Shown: positions 19,499-28,596, numbered from the stretch's first letter. The stretch is 42,439 nt of DNA from an uncultured Acholeplasmatales bacterium (GCA_905236105.1 CAJOOI010000018.1:1-42439), one strand, 5' to 3'. The notes: generated from the sequence alone by a model not told the origin. Numbers and translations: made by a program.

Positions 19499-19527
19499 AT
19501 AATATCATAGTTTTTAAATAAAAGCAA
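19499..19527 (-). promoter_or_regulatory. rpsB operon promoter
   Basis: On - strand TTGCTT-N17-TATTAT, about 120 nt upstream of the rpsB start. Confidence 0.7.
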
Positions 19528-19571
19528 GAAAAATATTACATATTATTAATATGTATATTTTAACAAAAAAA

Positions 19572-19605
19572 GAAGCATTTGCTAAAATTGATTAACAAAT
19601 GCTTC
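19572..19605 (-). terminator. Rho-independent terminator of the Hsp20 operon
   Basis: On - strand GAAGCATTTG-TTAATCAATTTTAG-CAAATGCTTC followed by TTTTTTT. Confidence 0.9.
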
Positions 19606-19616
19606 ATATAAGGGGG

Positions 19617-19994
19617 TTATTCTATTGCAATAAGCTTTTTAGTATTATGCTCTGTAAGCTTTTTGATGACAATTGTAAGAATTCCATCTTCATATTTAGC
19701 TCTTACATTATTTTCATCCATGTTGTCTAAATAAAATGTTCTTTCAATTGATTTGAAACTTCTTTCTTTAATTAAATATTTTTTATCATCATTTTGAGCT
19801 TTCTTAGTTGCTTTAATTGCTAAAACATCATCGTTGATTTCAATTTTGATATCTTCTTTTCTCATACCAGCAACTTCAAATGTTACAACATAATTGTCTT
19901 TGTTTTCGATTATGTCAGTTTTTCCGTCATTACTAAATAAGTTATTGAATTCTTTTGTACAGTTATAATATGGATTTTCTCTTAAATAAAACAT
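19617..19994 (-). CDS. Hsp20/alpha-crystallin small heat shock protein (second gene)
   Basis: ACD fold motif VTFEVAGMRKEDIKIEINDDVLAIKA, RTFYLD, AKYEDGILTIVIKK; C-terminal IxI-like tail LIAIE. Confidence 0.9.
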   Translation of the reverse strand: MFYLRENPYYNCTKEFNNLFSNDGKTDIIENKDNYVVTFEVAGMRKEDIKIEINDDVLAIKATKKAQNDDKKYLIKERSFKSIERTFYLDNMDENNVRAKYEDGILTIVIKKLTEHNTKKLIAIE

Positions 19995-20013
19995 AAATCA
20001 TTACTTCCTTTCA

Positions 20014-20400
20014 TTATTCAATTGTGATGCTCTTTTTAGTTTTATCTTGTTCTTTAACTGTAAGATTAACTATTAATAGACCATTTTCATATTTTGCAGA
20101 TAAGCTTTCTTCATTTATATCGCCAAAATTTATTTCACGTCTCATTTTTGAATTAGTACGCTCTTTTAATAAATATTTGATATTTTCGTTTTCTTTATTT
20201 TCTTTTCTTTCTGCAGTAATTGTTAAAGTTCCCTTTTCAAATTCTATATTAAAATCTTCTTTAGAAAAACCAGGTATTTCAGCAACTACTTTATATCCTT
20301 CCTTCGTCTTAGTTACATCAAGAGGGAAACTTTTATTTTCTTGTGCCTCTGCAAATATATTTGTTAAATCTTCTAAAAAATCATAAAATTGTGTTCTCAT
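20014..20400 (-). CDS. Hsp20/alpha-crystallin small heat shock protein (first gene)
   Basis: YKVVAEIPGFSKEDFNIEFEKGTLTITAERK, REINFGDINEESLSAKYENGLLIVNL, SITIE tail. Start placed at MRTQFYDF (20400), preceded by AGAAAGGATGATATT; the ORF-track start (20424) lies inside the operator region. Confidence 0.93.
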   Translation of the reverse strand: MRTQFYDFLEDLTNIFAEAQENKSFPLDVTKTKEGYKVVAEIPGFSKEDFNIEFEKGTLTITAERKENKENENIKYLLKERTNSKMRREINFGDINEESLSAKYENGLLIVNLTVKEQDKTKKSITIE

Positions 20401-20417
20401 AATATCATCCTTTCTTG

Positions 20418-20444
20418 TTGGCACTCTTACTACTCCTCTGCCAA
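20418..20444 (-). promoter_or_regulatory. Second, degenerate CIRCE-like inverted repeat in the 5' UTR of the Hsp20 operon
   Basis: TTGGCACTC-N9-CTCTGCCAA: the half-site outer 6 bp (TTGGCA/TGCCAA) are perfectly inverted with CIRCE spacing. Confidence 0.55.
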
Positions 20445-20453
20445 TCTACCTAT

Positions 20454-20481
20454 ATTATATCACTATTTTTGGCACTGTCAA
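20454..20481 (-). promoter_or_regulatory. Hsp20 operon sigma-A-type promoter
   Basis: On - strand TTGACA-N16-TATAAT. Confidence 0.85.
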
Positions 20482-20495
20482 TACTAAAGTGCTAA
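20469..20495 (-). promoter_or_regulatory. CIRCE (HrcA operator)
   Basis: TTGGCACTG-N9-AAGTGCTAA versus consensus TTAGCACTC-N9-GAGTGCTAA (3 mismatches in 18), overlapping the -35 box upstream of Hsp20. Confidence 0.85.
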
Positions 20496-20520
20496 TTTTT
20501 TAAAAATTTTTTTTGAACAA

Positions 20521-20553
20521 TAAAAAAAGCCTTATTTTGTGGATAAGACTTTT
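20521..20553 (-). terminator. Rho-independent terminator after glpK
   Basis: On - strand AAAAAGTCTTAT-CCACAAA-ATAAGGCTTTTTTT with one internal mismatch. Confidence 0.8.
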
Positions 20554-20567
20554 TAGAGAACCATATA

Positions 20568-22061
20568 TTAATGAATCATAGATAATTTAACTGCTTTGTG
20601 CCAACCATCTAGTTTCTCGCATCTTTCTTCATTTTTCATTGTTGGTTCAAAAATACGTTCAATTTCTTTATTTGATTTGATTTCTTGAATATCTTTCCAA
20701 TATTTTATTTTTAAACCTGCAAGATATGCTGCACCTAATGCAGTAACCTCAATAACTTTTGGCCTTTTTACTTCAGCTTTTAAAATATCTGCTTCAAACT
20801 GCATTAAGAAATTATTTTTTGATGCACCACCATCAACACATAATGTTTTTATATCAATACCTAAATCATTTTCCATAGCTTTTAGGACATCATATACTTG
20901 ATAACATACACCTTCCATGGTTGCTCTAATGATATGCTCTTTAGATGTTCCTCTTGTAATACCTACAATTATTCCACGTGCTTCTGCATCCCAATGTGGA
21001 GCACCAAGCCCTGTGAATGCTGGTACTACATAAACTCCATCTGTATCTTTTATTTTGTTTGAATATTCTTCTGTTTCATCCAAATCTCTAATAAGACGCA
21101 TTTCATCTTTTAACCATTTTATTGCTGCACCACCAATAAATACAGAACCTTCTAAAACATATGAAGGCTTTTCTCCTTCAAGGGATGCTGCTAATGTAGT
21201 AATTAAGCCATGTTTACTTCTTATTATTTTATTACCAGTATTCATCAGCATAAAACAGCCTGTACCAAATGTGTTTTTAATGTCGCCTTTTTCAATACAT
21301 AATTGACCAAATAAGGCTCCTTGCTGATCTCCAACTATACCTGTGATTGGGATTGATGCACCAACAGAATCAACTGTAGTATGACCGAATAGATGGCTTG
21401 ATGGTGCTACATCAGGCAATATTGATTTTGGAATATTAAATAATTTCAATAATTCATCATCCCATTTTAAAGTATGAATATTAAATAAAAGTGTACGAGA
21501 AGCATTAGTATAATCTGTTTTAAATGATTTACCACCAGTTAAATGCCATAGTAAGAATGTATCAACTGTACCAAATAATAATTCATTTTTATTTGCAAGC
21601 TCTCTTGCTTCTTTTACATTATCTAAAATCCATTTTATTTTTGTAGCACAGAAATATGAATCTAATCTTAAACCAGTTTTTTGATAAATCAATTCATCAA
21701 GTGATTTATCTTCTAATAATTTTTTACAATATTCATCAGTTCTTCTACATTGCCATACAATGGCATTATAAACAGGCTTGCCAGTTTTTTTATCCCATAA
21801 TATTGTTGTCTCTCTTTGGTTTGTTATACCAATTGCGGCAATATCTTTAATTGATATGCCACTGCGGATTATTGCAGAATGTAGGGAAGCCATTTCTGAT
21901 GATAATATTTCTTTAGGATCGTGTTCGACCCAACCTGGCTTCGGATATATTTGATTGAATTCTTCTTGTGCTAAGCCTACTATTTCACCTTTATGATTAA
22001 AAACTATGGCACGAGAAGATGTAGTACCTTGATCTAATGATAATATATATTTTTCTTTCAT
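20568..22061 (-). CDS. glpK: Glycerol kinase
   Basis: [79 protein letters not shown]. Confidence 0.98.
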   Translation of the reverse strand: MKEKYILSLDQGTTSSRAIVFNHKGEIVGLAQEEFNQIYPKPGWVEHDPKEILSSEMASLHSAIIRSGISIKDIAAIGITNQRETTILWDKKTGKPVYNAIVWQCRRTDEYCKKLLEDKSLDELIYQKTGLRLDSYFCATKIKWILDNVKEARELANKNELLFGTVDTFLLWHLTGGKSFKTDYTNASRTLLFNIHTLKWDDELLKLFNIPKSILPDVAPSSHLFGHTTVDSVGASIPITGIVGDQQGALFGQLCIEKGDIKNTFGTGCFMLMNTGNKIIRSKHGLITTLAASLEGEKPSYVLEGSVFIGGAAIKWLKDEMRLIRDLDETEEYSNKIKDTDGVYVVPAFTGLGAPHWDAEARGIIVGITRGTSKEHIIRATMEGVCYQVYDVLKAMENDLGIDIKTLCVDGGASKNNFLMQFEADILKAEVKRPKVIEVTALGAAYLAGLKIKYWKDIQEIKSNKEIERIFEPTMKNEERCEKLDGWHKAVKLSMIH

Positions 22062-22073
22062 ATAAACACCAAA

Positions 22074-22424
22074 TTATAAAATATTTTTTGTTGCTACAAC
22101 ATCTACACCTGTATTTAATATATTTTTAACTACAACATCTCCAATATATATAGGTTTATTTACAGTTACATTTTTTAAGACTTCTAATGCTTTAAATATT
22201 AATTCTTTAGGTATAGCTTCTTTTGTTTTAACTGATAATATCAAATCACTATTTTTAATTTTTACAACAGATGTAACCATCCTTTTTGGATGAAGAATTT
22301 CATTTATACCATAAGTTTCTCCTCTTTTACATGTGTTGCCAGTTACTTTAATATTATTTAAATCAGAATCATCTACTTTTAAAAGGCATCCCATAGGACA
22401 ATTAATACAAATAAATTCTTTCAT
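22074..22424 (-). CDS. DUF1667-family protein associated with glycerol-3-phosphate oxidation genes
   Basis: ICINCPMGCLLKV...TGNTCKRGETYGINEILHPKRMVTS Cys pattern, next to FAD oxidoreductase genes and glpK. Confidence 0.85.
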   Translation of the reverse strand: MKEFICINCPMGCLLKVDDSDLNNIKVTGNTCKRGETYGINEILHPKRMVTSVVKIKNSDLILSVKTKEAIPKELIFKALEVLKNVTVNKPIYIGDVVVKNILNTGVDVVATKNIL

Positions 22425-23686
22425 TATTGAATCCTCACTAATATATTATTTGCTGATTTTAGTTTTTTAACTTCATCTTCTTTTAAATCAATTGATTGCA
22501 TCTCACCTGGAGTAAGTACTCTTTTCTTTTTAGAAATAAAAACCTCGCCATCAACTAAAACCTCAAGCTTAACATCCTTATAAACATTACCTACTCTAAG
22601 TTTTAAAGAAATAGATGTATAATCTTCATTTTTTAATAATAATTCTGGAACTACATATCTAACTTTACCATCAGTTTTTATTTCTATTTTTTCACAATTT
22701 GTAACATTTTCTTTATTGATAAAATTAGCTGCAGCCTCACCTGCTTTTTTAGCTTCAAGAGAAACAAAATCTACTAAATCATGAACATGCAATACATTGC
22801 CACATTCAAAAATACCTTCAACTGATGTCATATATGAATCATCAACAAGTGCACCTCTTGTTATATTAGACATAGAAACATTTGCGCCTCTTGCAAGTTC
22901 ATTTTCAGGTATTAGTCCAACTGATAACAACAATGTATCACATTTGATTTCAAAAGAGGTATCTAGTTTTGGATTTAGTTTTTCATCTACTTGGGCAACT
23001 ATTACACTTTCTACTCTATCTTTTCCTTTTATTTCAACAATTGTATGTGAAAAATAAAGCGGAATATTAAAATCATTTAAGCATTGTACAATATTACGAT
23101 TTAATCCTGAAGAATATGGCATTAATTCTATTACTGCTTTAACTTTAGCACCTTCAAAAGTCATTCGCCTTGCCATAATTAAACCAATATCACCAGAACC
23201 TAAAATAACTATTTCTTTTCCGGGCATATAGCCATCAATATTTACAAGCTTCTGAGCTGTACCAGCACTATATATACCAGCACATCTTGCCCCAGCAATA
23301 TTTATAGCTCCACGAGGACGTTCTCTACAGCCACAAGCAAGTATTATAGCTTTAGCTTTAATTTCTAATAATTCGCCTTCTTTTAAAGCTTTAATTGTTT
23401 TATCATTTGATATATTAATTACTGTTGTATTTAAAGAATATTTAATATTTCTTTTTTCTACTTCATCAATGAATCTTTGAGCATATTCAGGACCAGTTAA
23501 TTCTTCATTGAATGTATGTAGGCCAAAACCATTATGAATACATTGATTTAAAATACCACCAAGTTTATCTTCTCTTTCTAATATTAATATATCTTTTTGG
23601 CCTTTATCATAAGCCCCGATTGCGGCTGCAAGTCCTGCTGGACCACCACCGATTATTACTAAATTAATATTTTTCATCTTGTTCAC
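22424..23686 (-). CDS. NAD(P)/FAD-dependent oxidoreductase
   Basis: VIIGGGPAGLAAAIGAYDKG, ILACGCRERPRGAINIAGARCAGIYSAGTAQKLVNIDGYMPGKEIVILGSGDIGLIMARR. Confidence 0.9.
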   Translation of the reverse strand: MNKMKNINLVIIGGGPAGLAAAIGAYDKGQKDILILEREDKLGGILNQCIHNGFGLHTFNEELTGPEYAQRFIDEVEKRNIKYSLNTTVINISNDKTIKALKEGELLEIKAKAIILACGCRERPRGAINIAGARCAGIYSAGTAQKLVNIDGYMPGKEIVILGSGDIGLIMARRMTFEGAKVKAVIELMPYSSGLNRNIVQCLNDFNIPLYFSHTIVEIKGKDRVESVIVAQVDEKLNPKLDTSFEIKCDTLLLSVGLIPENELARGANVSMSNITRGALVDDSYMTSVEGIFECGNVLHVHDLVDFVSLEAKKAGEAAANFINKENVTNCEKIEIKTDGKVRYVVPELLLKNEDYTSISLKLRVGNVYKDVKLEVLVDGEVFISKKKRVLTPGEMQSIDLKEDEVKKLKSANNILVRIQ

Positions 23687-23700
23687 CTATATTTAAAGAA

Positions 23701-25140
23701 TTATTTGTTTTCTTTTATTTCACTAACGATTAATCTAGAATTATGACCTGATTTAGATATTTGTTTTATATCTATTTTTAATTCTTCAGCTAATATTGCC
23801 ATAATTTTTGGCGTACAGAAGCCCATCTGGCATCTACCCATTCCTGCTCTAGTTCTTCTTTTCACACCATCTAAATCACGAGCACCAGGTTTTCTTCTTA
23901 TAGCTTGTCTTATTTCTGCTTCACTTACTACTTCACACCTACAGATAATATGACCATATTCTTCATTTTTACTTAATTCTAGTCTTAATTCATCATCACT
24001 CATAGATGAAACGCGCTTTATAGCTTTTCTTGTTGGAATGAAATTTTCATTTTTTTCTAATGAAAGATATTTAGAAACTTCATCTGAAGTATATTCTGCA
24101 ATTGCAGGAGATGATGCAAGGCCAGGAGATTCAATTCCAATTAAATTGAATAATCCATCAACATCTTTTGACCATTCAATTGTAAAATCATTTTTATCTT
24201 CATGTGCTCTAAGCCCAGAAAATTGAGTAATAATTCCACCTCTTGGTAGGCTATTTACAGATAAATTTCCTTTTTCCCATACATCTTTTAATCCAAGATA
24301 GGATGTTGATACATCATCTTTATCATTTATATCTAATGCTGTAGGACCTACTAATATGTTGCCATGGCATGTTTTTGTTACTAAAATACCTTTACCCATT
24401 TTAGTAGGTAGTTGAAATAATGTTTTAGAAGTAATAGATTCAAATTCTCTATCTAATAATACATATTCTCCTTTTCTTGGAGTAATATGATATTTTTCAT
24501 TTGAAATCATATTATTAATTTCATCTGAATATAAGCCTGCAGCATTAATTAATACCTTAGTTTCATATGTGGTATTTTCTGTTTTGATTACAAATAAATT
24601 ATTATTTTTCTTTACATCAATAACTTTTTCATTAAATTTGAAATCAACACCATTTGTTGCGGCATTTTCCGCCATTGCAATACACATTTCATATGGACTA
24701 ACTATACCTGAAGTTTTGGCATATAAACCATGTTTGACATCTTTAGAAACATTTGGCTCAATTCTTCTTATCTCATCTCCAGTTAATATTGTTACATCAC
24801 TAACATTATTTTGTTTTGCTCTTTCTAATAATTCGTTTAAATCTTTTAATCCATCTAAAGAAAAAGATAATACAAAAGCTCCATTTTGTTCATATGGGAA
24901 ATCTAATTCTTTAGCTAAATGGGGATACATCTTAGCTCCTCTAACATTAAAATATGCTTTTTTTGAACCAACTTTTGCATCAAATCCAGCATGAACAATT
25001 CCTGAATTTGCTTTTGTTGTACCACATGATACGTCATCTTCTTTTTCTAATACTAAGAAATTACCTTTATATTGTGATAAGAATCTAGCAACACTTGAAC
25101 CAATAATGCCAGAACCTACAATAATTACATCATATACCAT
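23701..25140 (-). CDS. FAD-dependent glycerol-3-phosphate dehydrogenase-like oxidoreductase (GlpA/LhgO type) with C-terminal BFD-like [2Fe-2S] domain
   Basis: VIIVGSGIIGSSVARFLSQY; C-terminal ICRCEVVSEAEIRQAIRRKPGARDLDGVKRRTRAGMGRCQMGFC. Confidence 0.9.
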   Translation of the reverse strand: MVYDVIIVGSGIIGSSVARFLSQYKGNFLVLEKEDDVSCGTTKANSGIVHAGFDAKVGSKKAYFNVRGAKMYPHLAKELDFPYEQNGAFVLSFSLDGLKDLNELLERAKQNNVSDVTILTGDEIRRIEPNVSKDVKHGLYAKTSGIVSPYEMCIAMAENAATNGVDFKFNEKVIDVKKNNNLFVIKTENTTYETKVLINAAGLYSDEINNMISNEKYHITPRKGEYVLLDREFESITSKTLFQLPTKMGKGILVTKTCHGNILVGPTALDINDKDDVSTSYLGLKDVWEKGNLSVNSLPRGGIITQFSGLRAHEDKNDFTIEWSKDVDGLFNLIGIESPGLASSPAIAEYTSDEVSKYLSLEKNENFIPTRKAIKRVSSMSDDELRLELSKNEEYGHIICRCEVVSEAEIRQAIRRKPGARDLDGVKRRTRAGMGRCQMGFCTPKIMAILAEELKIDIKQISKSGHNSRLIVSEIKENK

Positions 25141-25150
25141 ATTTATTCTC

Positions 25151-26314
25151 CTACTTTACTCTTAATATAATACATTTTAAATATAATTGCTCAACAGATT
25201 CTAATAATGAAGGATGATCAGGAGCTTGAATCCTAAAATCTATTAATTGTACACTTCTTTTAGAATCTTTTACTGCTTCTTTTAACATTTGAAAAAATAG
25301 ATCCACCGTCATATGCTGTGAACAACTAAATGTTAATAAATAACCACCACTTTTGATGATTTTTAAAGCTTGTAGATTGATTTCTTTATAGCCTTTATAT
25401 GCATTTTTTAATGAATCTTTATCTTTGGAAAATGCTGGTGGATCTAAAATTATAACGTCATATTTTCCTTTATTTTTTTCATCTCGTAAATAATCAAATA
25501 CATCAACACAAATTGGTGTAATGTTCGAATAATTATTTAAATTAGCATTAAATAAAATATCTTCACAAGCTTTTTTAGATATATCACAGGCATCTATTTT
25601 TGATGCACCATATTTTGAAGCATGTAATGCAAAGCCACCAACATTTGAAAAAGCATCTAAAACATATTTGTCTTTTGAATAAAATCTTAAAATATCCCTA
25701 TTTAATTTTTGATCCAAGAAATAGCCTGTTTTTTGGCCATCTTTTAAATCTACTTTTAATTTGATGCCATCTTCTTCAATTATTACATTTGTATCGAATT
25801 CGTTATATAAAAAGCCTTTAGTTTCTTCTAAACCTTCTTTAAGCCTTACTGGCATATCACTTCTTTCAAATATACCTTTAGGATTAATTAATTTTACCAA
25901 AATATTTACAATATCTTTTTTTATTAAATCCATTCCCAATGATAAAAATTGAACTGATAAATAATCACCATATTTATCTACTATTAATCCAGGTAGCCCA
26001 TCAGCTTCTGAAAATATTATGCGAGTAGCACTAAAGCCCAAATTTTTTCTATGATCAAGTGCGTATTTGATTTTGGCTTCAAAAAAATTAATATCAATAA
26101 CATCATCTTCATTTAATGATAAAAATCTTACCATTATTTTAGAATTTGAATTAAAAAATCCATAACCTACGAATTGATTTGTTGATGTTAATACTTTACA
26201 AACACTGCCACTTTTTATTTCTCCCTCAAAATGATTTACTTCATTTGAAAAGACCCAAGGAAAGCCTTCAAGCTTCTCTTTTTCTTCGTTTTTGTTTAAA
26301 AATACATTCAGCAT
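25151..26314 (-). CDS. PUA-domain class I SAM-dependent rRNA methyltransferase (RlmI/RlmCD-like)
   Basis: GFPWVFSNEV N-terminus; ADGLPGLIVDKYGDYLSVQ; GQKTGYFLDQKLNRDILRFY; DPPAFSKDKDSLKNAYKGYKEIN. Confidence 0.9.
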   Translation of the reverse strand: MLNVFLNKNEEKEKLEGFPWVFSNEVNHFEGEIKSGSVCKVLTSTNQFVGYGFFNSNSKIMVRFLSLNEDDVIDINFFEAKIKYALDHRKNLGFSATRIIFSEADGLPGLIVDKYGDYLSVQFLSLGMDLIKKDIVNILVKLINPKGIFERSDMPVRLKEGLEETKGFLYNEFDTNVIIEEDGIKLKVDLKDGQKTGYFLDQKLNRDILRFYSKDKYVLDAFSNVGGFALHASKYGASKIDACDISKKACEDILFNANLNNYSNITPICVDVFDYLRDEKNKGKYDVIILDPPAFSKDKDSLKNAYKGYKEINLQALKIIKSGGYLLTFSCSQHMTVDLFFQMLKEAVKDSKRSVQLIDFRIQAPDHPSLLESVEQLYLKCIILRVK

Positions 26315-26375
26315 ATCATCACCAAGTTTCTATATAATATGATAACATATTTATGGATAAAAATCATTAAAAGAA

Positions 26376-26406
26376 AAAAAGAATTCTACATAAGAGAATT
26401 CTTTTT
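26376..26406 (-). terminator. Rho-independent terminator after the 116-aa membrane protein gene
   Basis: AAAAAGAATTCT-ACATAAG-AGAATTCTTTTT hairpin. Confidence 0.85.
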
Positions 26407-26425
26407 AAGAAATTTTTAATTTAAT

Positions 26426-26776
26426 TTAAAAGAATAATAAAATTGCATCTTTATTAGATGTTACTGTTTTAATTAATTGGTCATATACTTGTGGGAAGAA
26501 ATGAATAATAATTAAAGCTGCAAGTAATAAATAGAAGATTATACGAATGATAATATTTCTTTTTAATGTAAAACCTAGTCCTACTACTCCAACTAAAATT
26601 AATGTTGCCCATCTTAATATGAATTCAATTGTTATAACTAGTGCATCTGGAGCATCCTTTAGGAAACCAAATGAAGCATTTAGTACAGAAACTATCCATA
26701 ATGCAGCAACAATTATTGCAAATATACCACCTAAAAATAGAAAAATCTTTGATAAATTTTCTCTTAATTCTTTCAT
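26426..26776 (-). CDS. Small integral membrane protein of unknown function
   Basis: 116-aa ORF with about 4 hydrophobic segments, RBS (CGGAGG) upstream and terminator downstream. Confidence 0.6.
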   Translation of the reverse strand: MKELRENLSKIFLFLGGIFAIIVAALWIVSVLNASFGFLKDAPDALVITIEFILRWATLILVGVVGLGFTLKRNIIIRIIFYLLLAALIIIHFFPQVYDQLIKTVTSNKDAILLFF

Positions 26777-26839
26777 TATAAATGTCCTCCGTTTTCTATT
26801 AATATTATATAAAATATATTAATAAAATCAAATATAATT

Positions 26840-27643
26840 TTACACAAATTGAATGCAATCTAAGACCATCATTATTATAAAACCAATAATAAATGACCAA
26901 ACACCAAAATGATCATGACCCTCATTTGACATTTCTGGTATCATTTCTTCAGCAACTACATAAATCATGCATCCTGCAGCAAAAGCTAAAGCCCAAGGCA
27001 TTATACCTTGAATTTGCATTGCTAAAAACAATCCTAGTACAGCCGCAATTGGTTCAACAATACCAGATGCCATACCAAATAAAAATGCACGCTTTGAAGA
27101 ACCAGTTTCACCTTTTATAGGCAAAGATACTACTGCACCTTCTGGTATATTTTGGATACCTATACCTACTGAAAGAAGTAGAGCACCTACCAATAATGCT
27201 TGATTATTTGGTTGTGCTAAAGCAACTCCAAATGCAATACCTACAGATAAGCCTTCAGGTACATTATGTATAGTTACTGCTAAAAACATTTTAGCATTTT
27301 TAGACATTGTTTTAGTTTTTAAGCCTTCATCTTTATTTTCAGATGTATGGAAATGCGGAACAATTTTATCTATCAACCATAAAAATCCTGCGCCTAAAAA
27401 TACAGATATAGCTACAATTAACCAAATTGGCATATAATTTGCTTCAGTTTCTAATGCTGGTTTAATTAAAGAAAAGAATGAGGCTGAAAACATTACGCCA
27501 GCCGCAAATCCTATAAAAACTCTATTTAATTTTTCTGATATTTGTTTTTTTATAAAGAATATTAATAAGGCACCAAGTGTGGTGCAAATAAATATTAGTG
27601 GTATTCCTATTAAAGGATATACATAATCTTTCATTATTTCCAT
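26840..27643 (-). CDS. ZIP-family metal transporter (ZupT-like)
   Basis: HNVPEGLSVGIAFG and GIQNIPEGAVVSLPIKGETGSSKRAFLFG (TM4/TM5 metal-site motifs). Confidence 0.93.
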   Translation of the reverse strand: MEIMKDYVYPLIGIPLIFICTTLGALLIFFIKKQISEKLNRVFIGFAAGVMFSASFFSLIKPALETEANYMPIWLIVAISVFLGAGFLWLIDKIVPHFHTSENKDEGLKTKTMSKNAKMFLAVTIHNVPEGLSVGIAFGVALAQPNNQALLVGALLLSVGIGIQNIPEGAVVSLPIKGETGSSKRAFLFGMASGIVEPIAAVLGLFLAMQIQGIMPWALAFAAGCMIYVVAEEMIPEMSNEGHDHFGVWSFIIGFIIMMVLDCIQFV

Positions 27644-27882
27644 CCTAACAAGGTTTTAGTTGCTTGTCCTATTTCATAATTATTTATTAAATATCCTGAA
27701 TCATCAAATGCTTTATTTAATGATTCAAGTGAAATTATTTCTTCTGAAAAAATAAGAGCTTCATTCTTTTTATGAGATGAATTAACTTTTTTAATTTTAA
27801 AATTTTTTCTTATTAAATCATTTATATGTGCTTCACACATACTACATTTCATACCATCTATTTTTAAAATAATTTTATACAT
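27634..27882 (-). CDS. HMA-domain-like small metal-binding protein
   Basis: IDGMKCSMCEAHINDLIRKNFKIKKV...KAFDDSGY with a single CxxC; overlaps the ZIP gene start. Confidence 0.82.
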   Translation of the reverse strand: MYKIILKIDGMKCSMCEAHINDLIRKNFKIKKVNSSHKKNEALIFSEEIISLESLNKAFDDSGYLINNYEIGQATKTLLGWK

Positions 27883-27899
27883 TTTTTGTCCTCCTTGCA

Positions 27900-27915
27900 G
27901 TTAGTTATAACTAAC
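27900..27915. promoter_or_regulatory. 16-bp perfect palindrome, candidate operator of the HMA-ZIP operon
   Basis: GTTAGTTATAACTAAC located between the -10 box and the RBS. Confidence 0.65.
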
Positions 27916-27925
27916 ATATCAAAAT

Positions 27926-27953
27926 ATTATAGGACATTTTTAGAAAATGTCAA
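27926..27953 (-). promoter_or_regulatory. HMA-ZIP operon promoter with inverted repeat in the spacer
   Basis: TTGACA-N16-TATAAT; GACATTTT-N3-AAAATGTC spans from within the -35 to 1 nt before the -10. Confidence 0.8.
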
Positions 27954-27965
27954 GCAAAAATAGAT

Positions 27966-28442
27966 TTATTCTGGTTTATTTGAAGTATCTGATTCTTCTA
28001 TTTGTGGTGTTGCATCTACTTCTTCTACTTTTTCAGGGATTTTATTATTTTTTGATACAACAATTAGGCCAAAAATAGCACCAACTGAATTTACATAAAT
28101 TCCTGATAAGATGCCAAAAATAATATTTAAAATAAATAATGCTTTATTTTCTTTATTACGCGCTATAAATGCTAATACAGCATTAGCAATACAAAACATC
28201 ATTACAACTAATAATAATATACCAATTATTAAAAACATTAGTTGTATAGCTTCAGCTACTTGTTCGTATGATCCAGTAAAACTTGAATTTATATTTCCGT
28301 TTTTTAAGCCTTCAATAATATCATTTTTAAATCTTGGATCAGCAAAAGCTAAAAGAATTATACTTGTTATTAAATAAAAAGCAGGTAACACACAAGAAAA
28401 TATTGCTCCTATGAGCATTAAGATTTTTGATGCAGTTTTCAT
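27966..28442 (-). CDS. Small integral membrane protein (possibly DUF4064-like)
   Basis: 158 aa, about 4 hydrophobic segments, acidic C-terminal tail; family call tentative. Confidence 0.55.
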   Translation of the reverse strand: MKTASKILMLIGAIFSCVLPAFYLITSIILLAFADPRFKNDIIEGLKNGNINSSFTGSYEQVAEAIQLMFLIIGILLLVVMMFCIANAVLAFIARNKENKALFILNIIFGILSGIYVNSVGAIFGLIVVSKNNKIPEKVEEVDATPQIEESDTSNKPE

Positions 28443-28475
28443 TTTTTTCTCCTTATATAATATAAATATTGTTTA

Positions 28476-28551
28476 TGGTGCTGACTATAGGATTTGAACC
28501 TACGACCTATCGCTTACGAGACGATTGCTCTACCAACTAAGCTAAGTCAGC
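28476..28551 (-). tRNA. tRNA-Thr (anticodon CGU), CCA encoded
   Basis: On - strand GCTGACT TA GCTT-AGTTGGTA-GAGC A ATCGT-CTCGTAA-GCGAT AGGTC GTAGG-TTCAAAT-CCTAT AGTCAGC ACCA; all four stems pair. Confidence 0.95.
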
Positions 28552-28560
28552 AATTAGAAA

Positions 28561-28590
28561 TAAAGGCACTTAAAAAACAAGCGCCTTTAT
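28561..28590 (-). terminator. Terminator after the P-type ATPase gene
   Basis: On - strand AAAGGCGCTT-GTTTTTT-AAGTGCCTTT (one G-U pair). Confidence 0.75.
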
Positions 28591-28596
28591 TGAATT

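Noticed and set aside
20024-20386. 120-aa + strand ORF spanning the Hsp20 gene
   Set aside because: Antisense to a clearly conserved alpha-crystallin gene; Phe/Ser-rich shadow ORF without motif.
20538-20546. Perfect DnaA-box 9-mer TGTGGATAA/TTATCCACA in the glpK terminator
   Set aside because: Only two isolated copies in the window (also 41478-41486); about what composition predicts for 42 kb, with no cluster or dnaA/dnaN nearby.
24569-24994. 141-aa + strand ORF antisense to the GlpA-like oxidoreductase
   Set aside because: Same reason: shadow of a conserved coding strand in an AT-rich genome.
26790-26835. AT-rich inverted repeat ATTAATAT...ATATTAAT upstream of the 116-aa membrane protein gene
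   Set aside because: Pure A/T, long spacer; not distinguishable from background.
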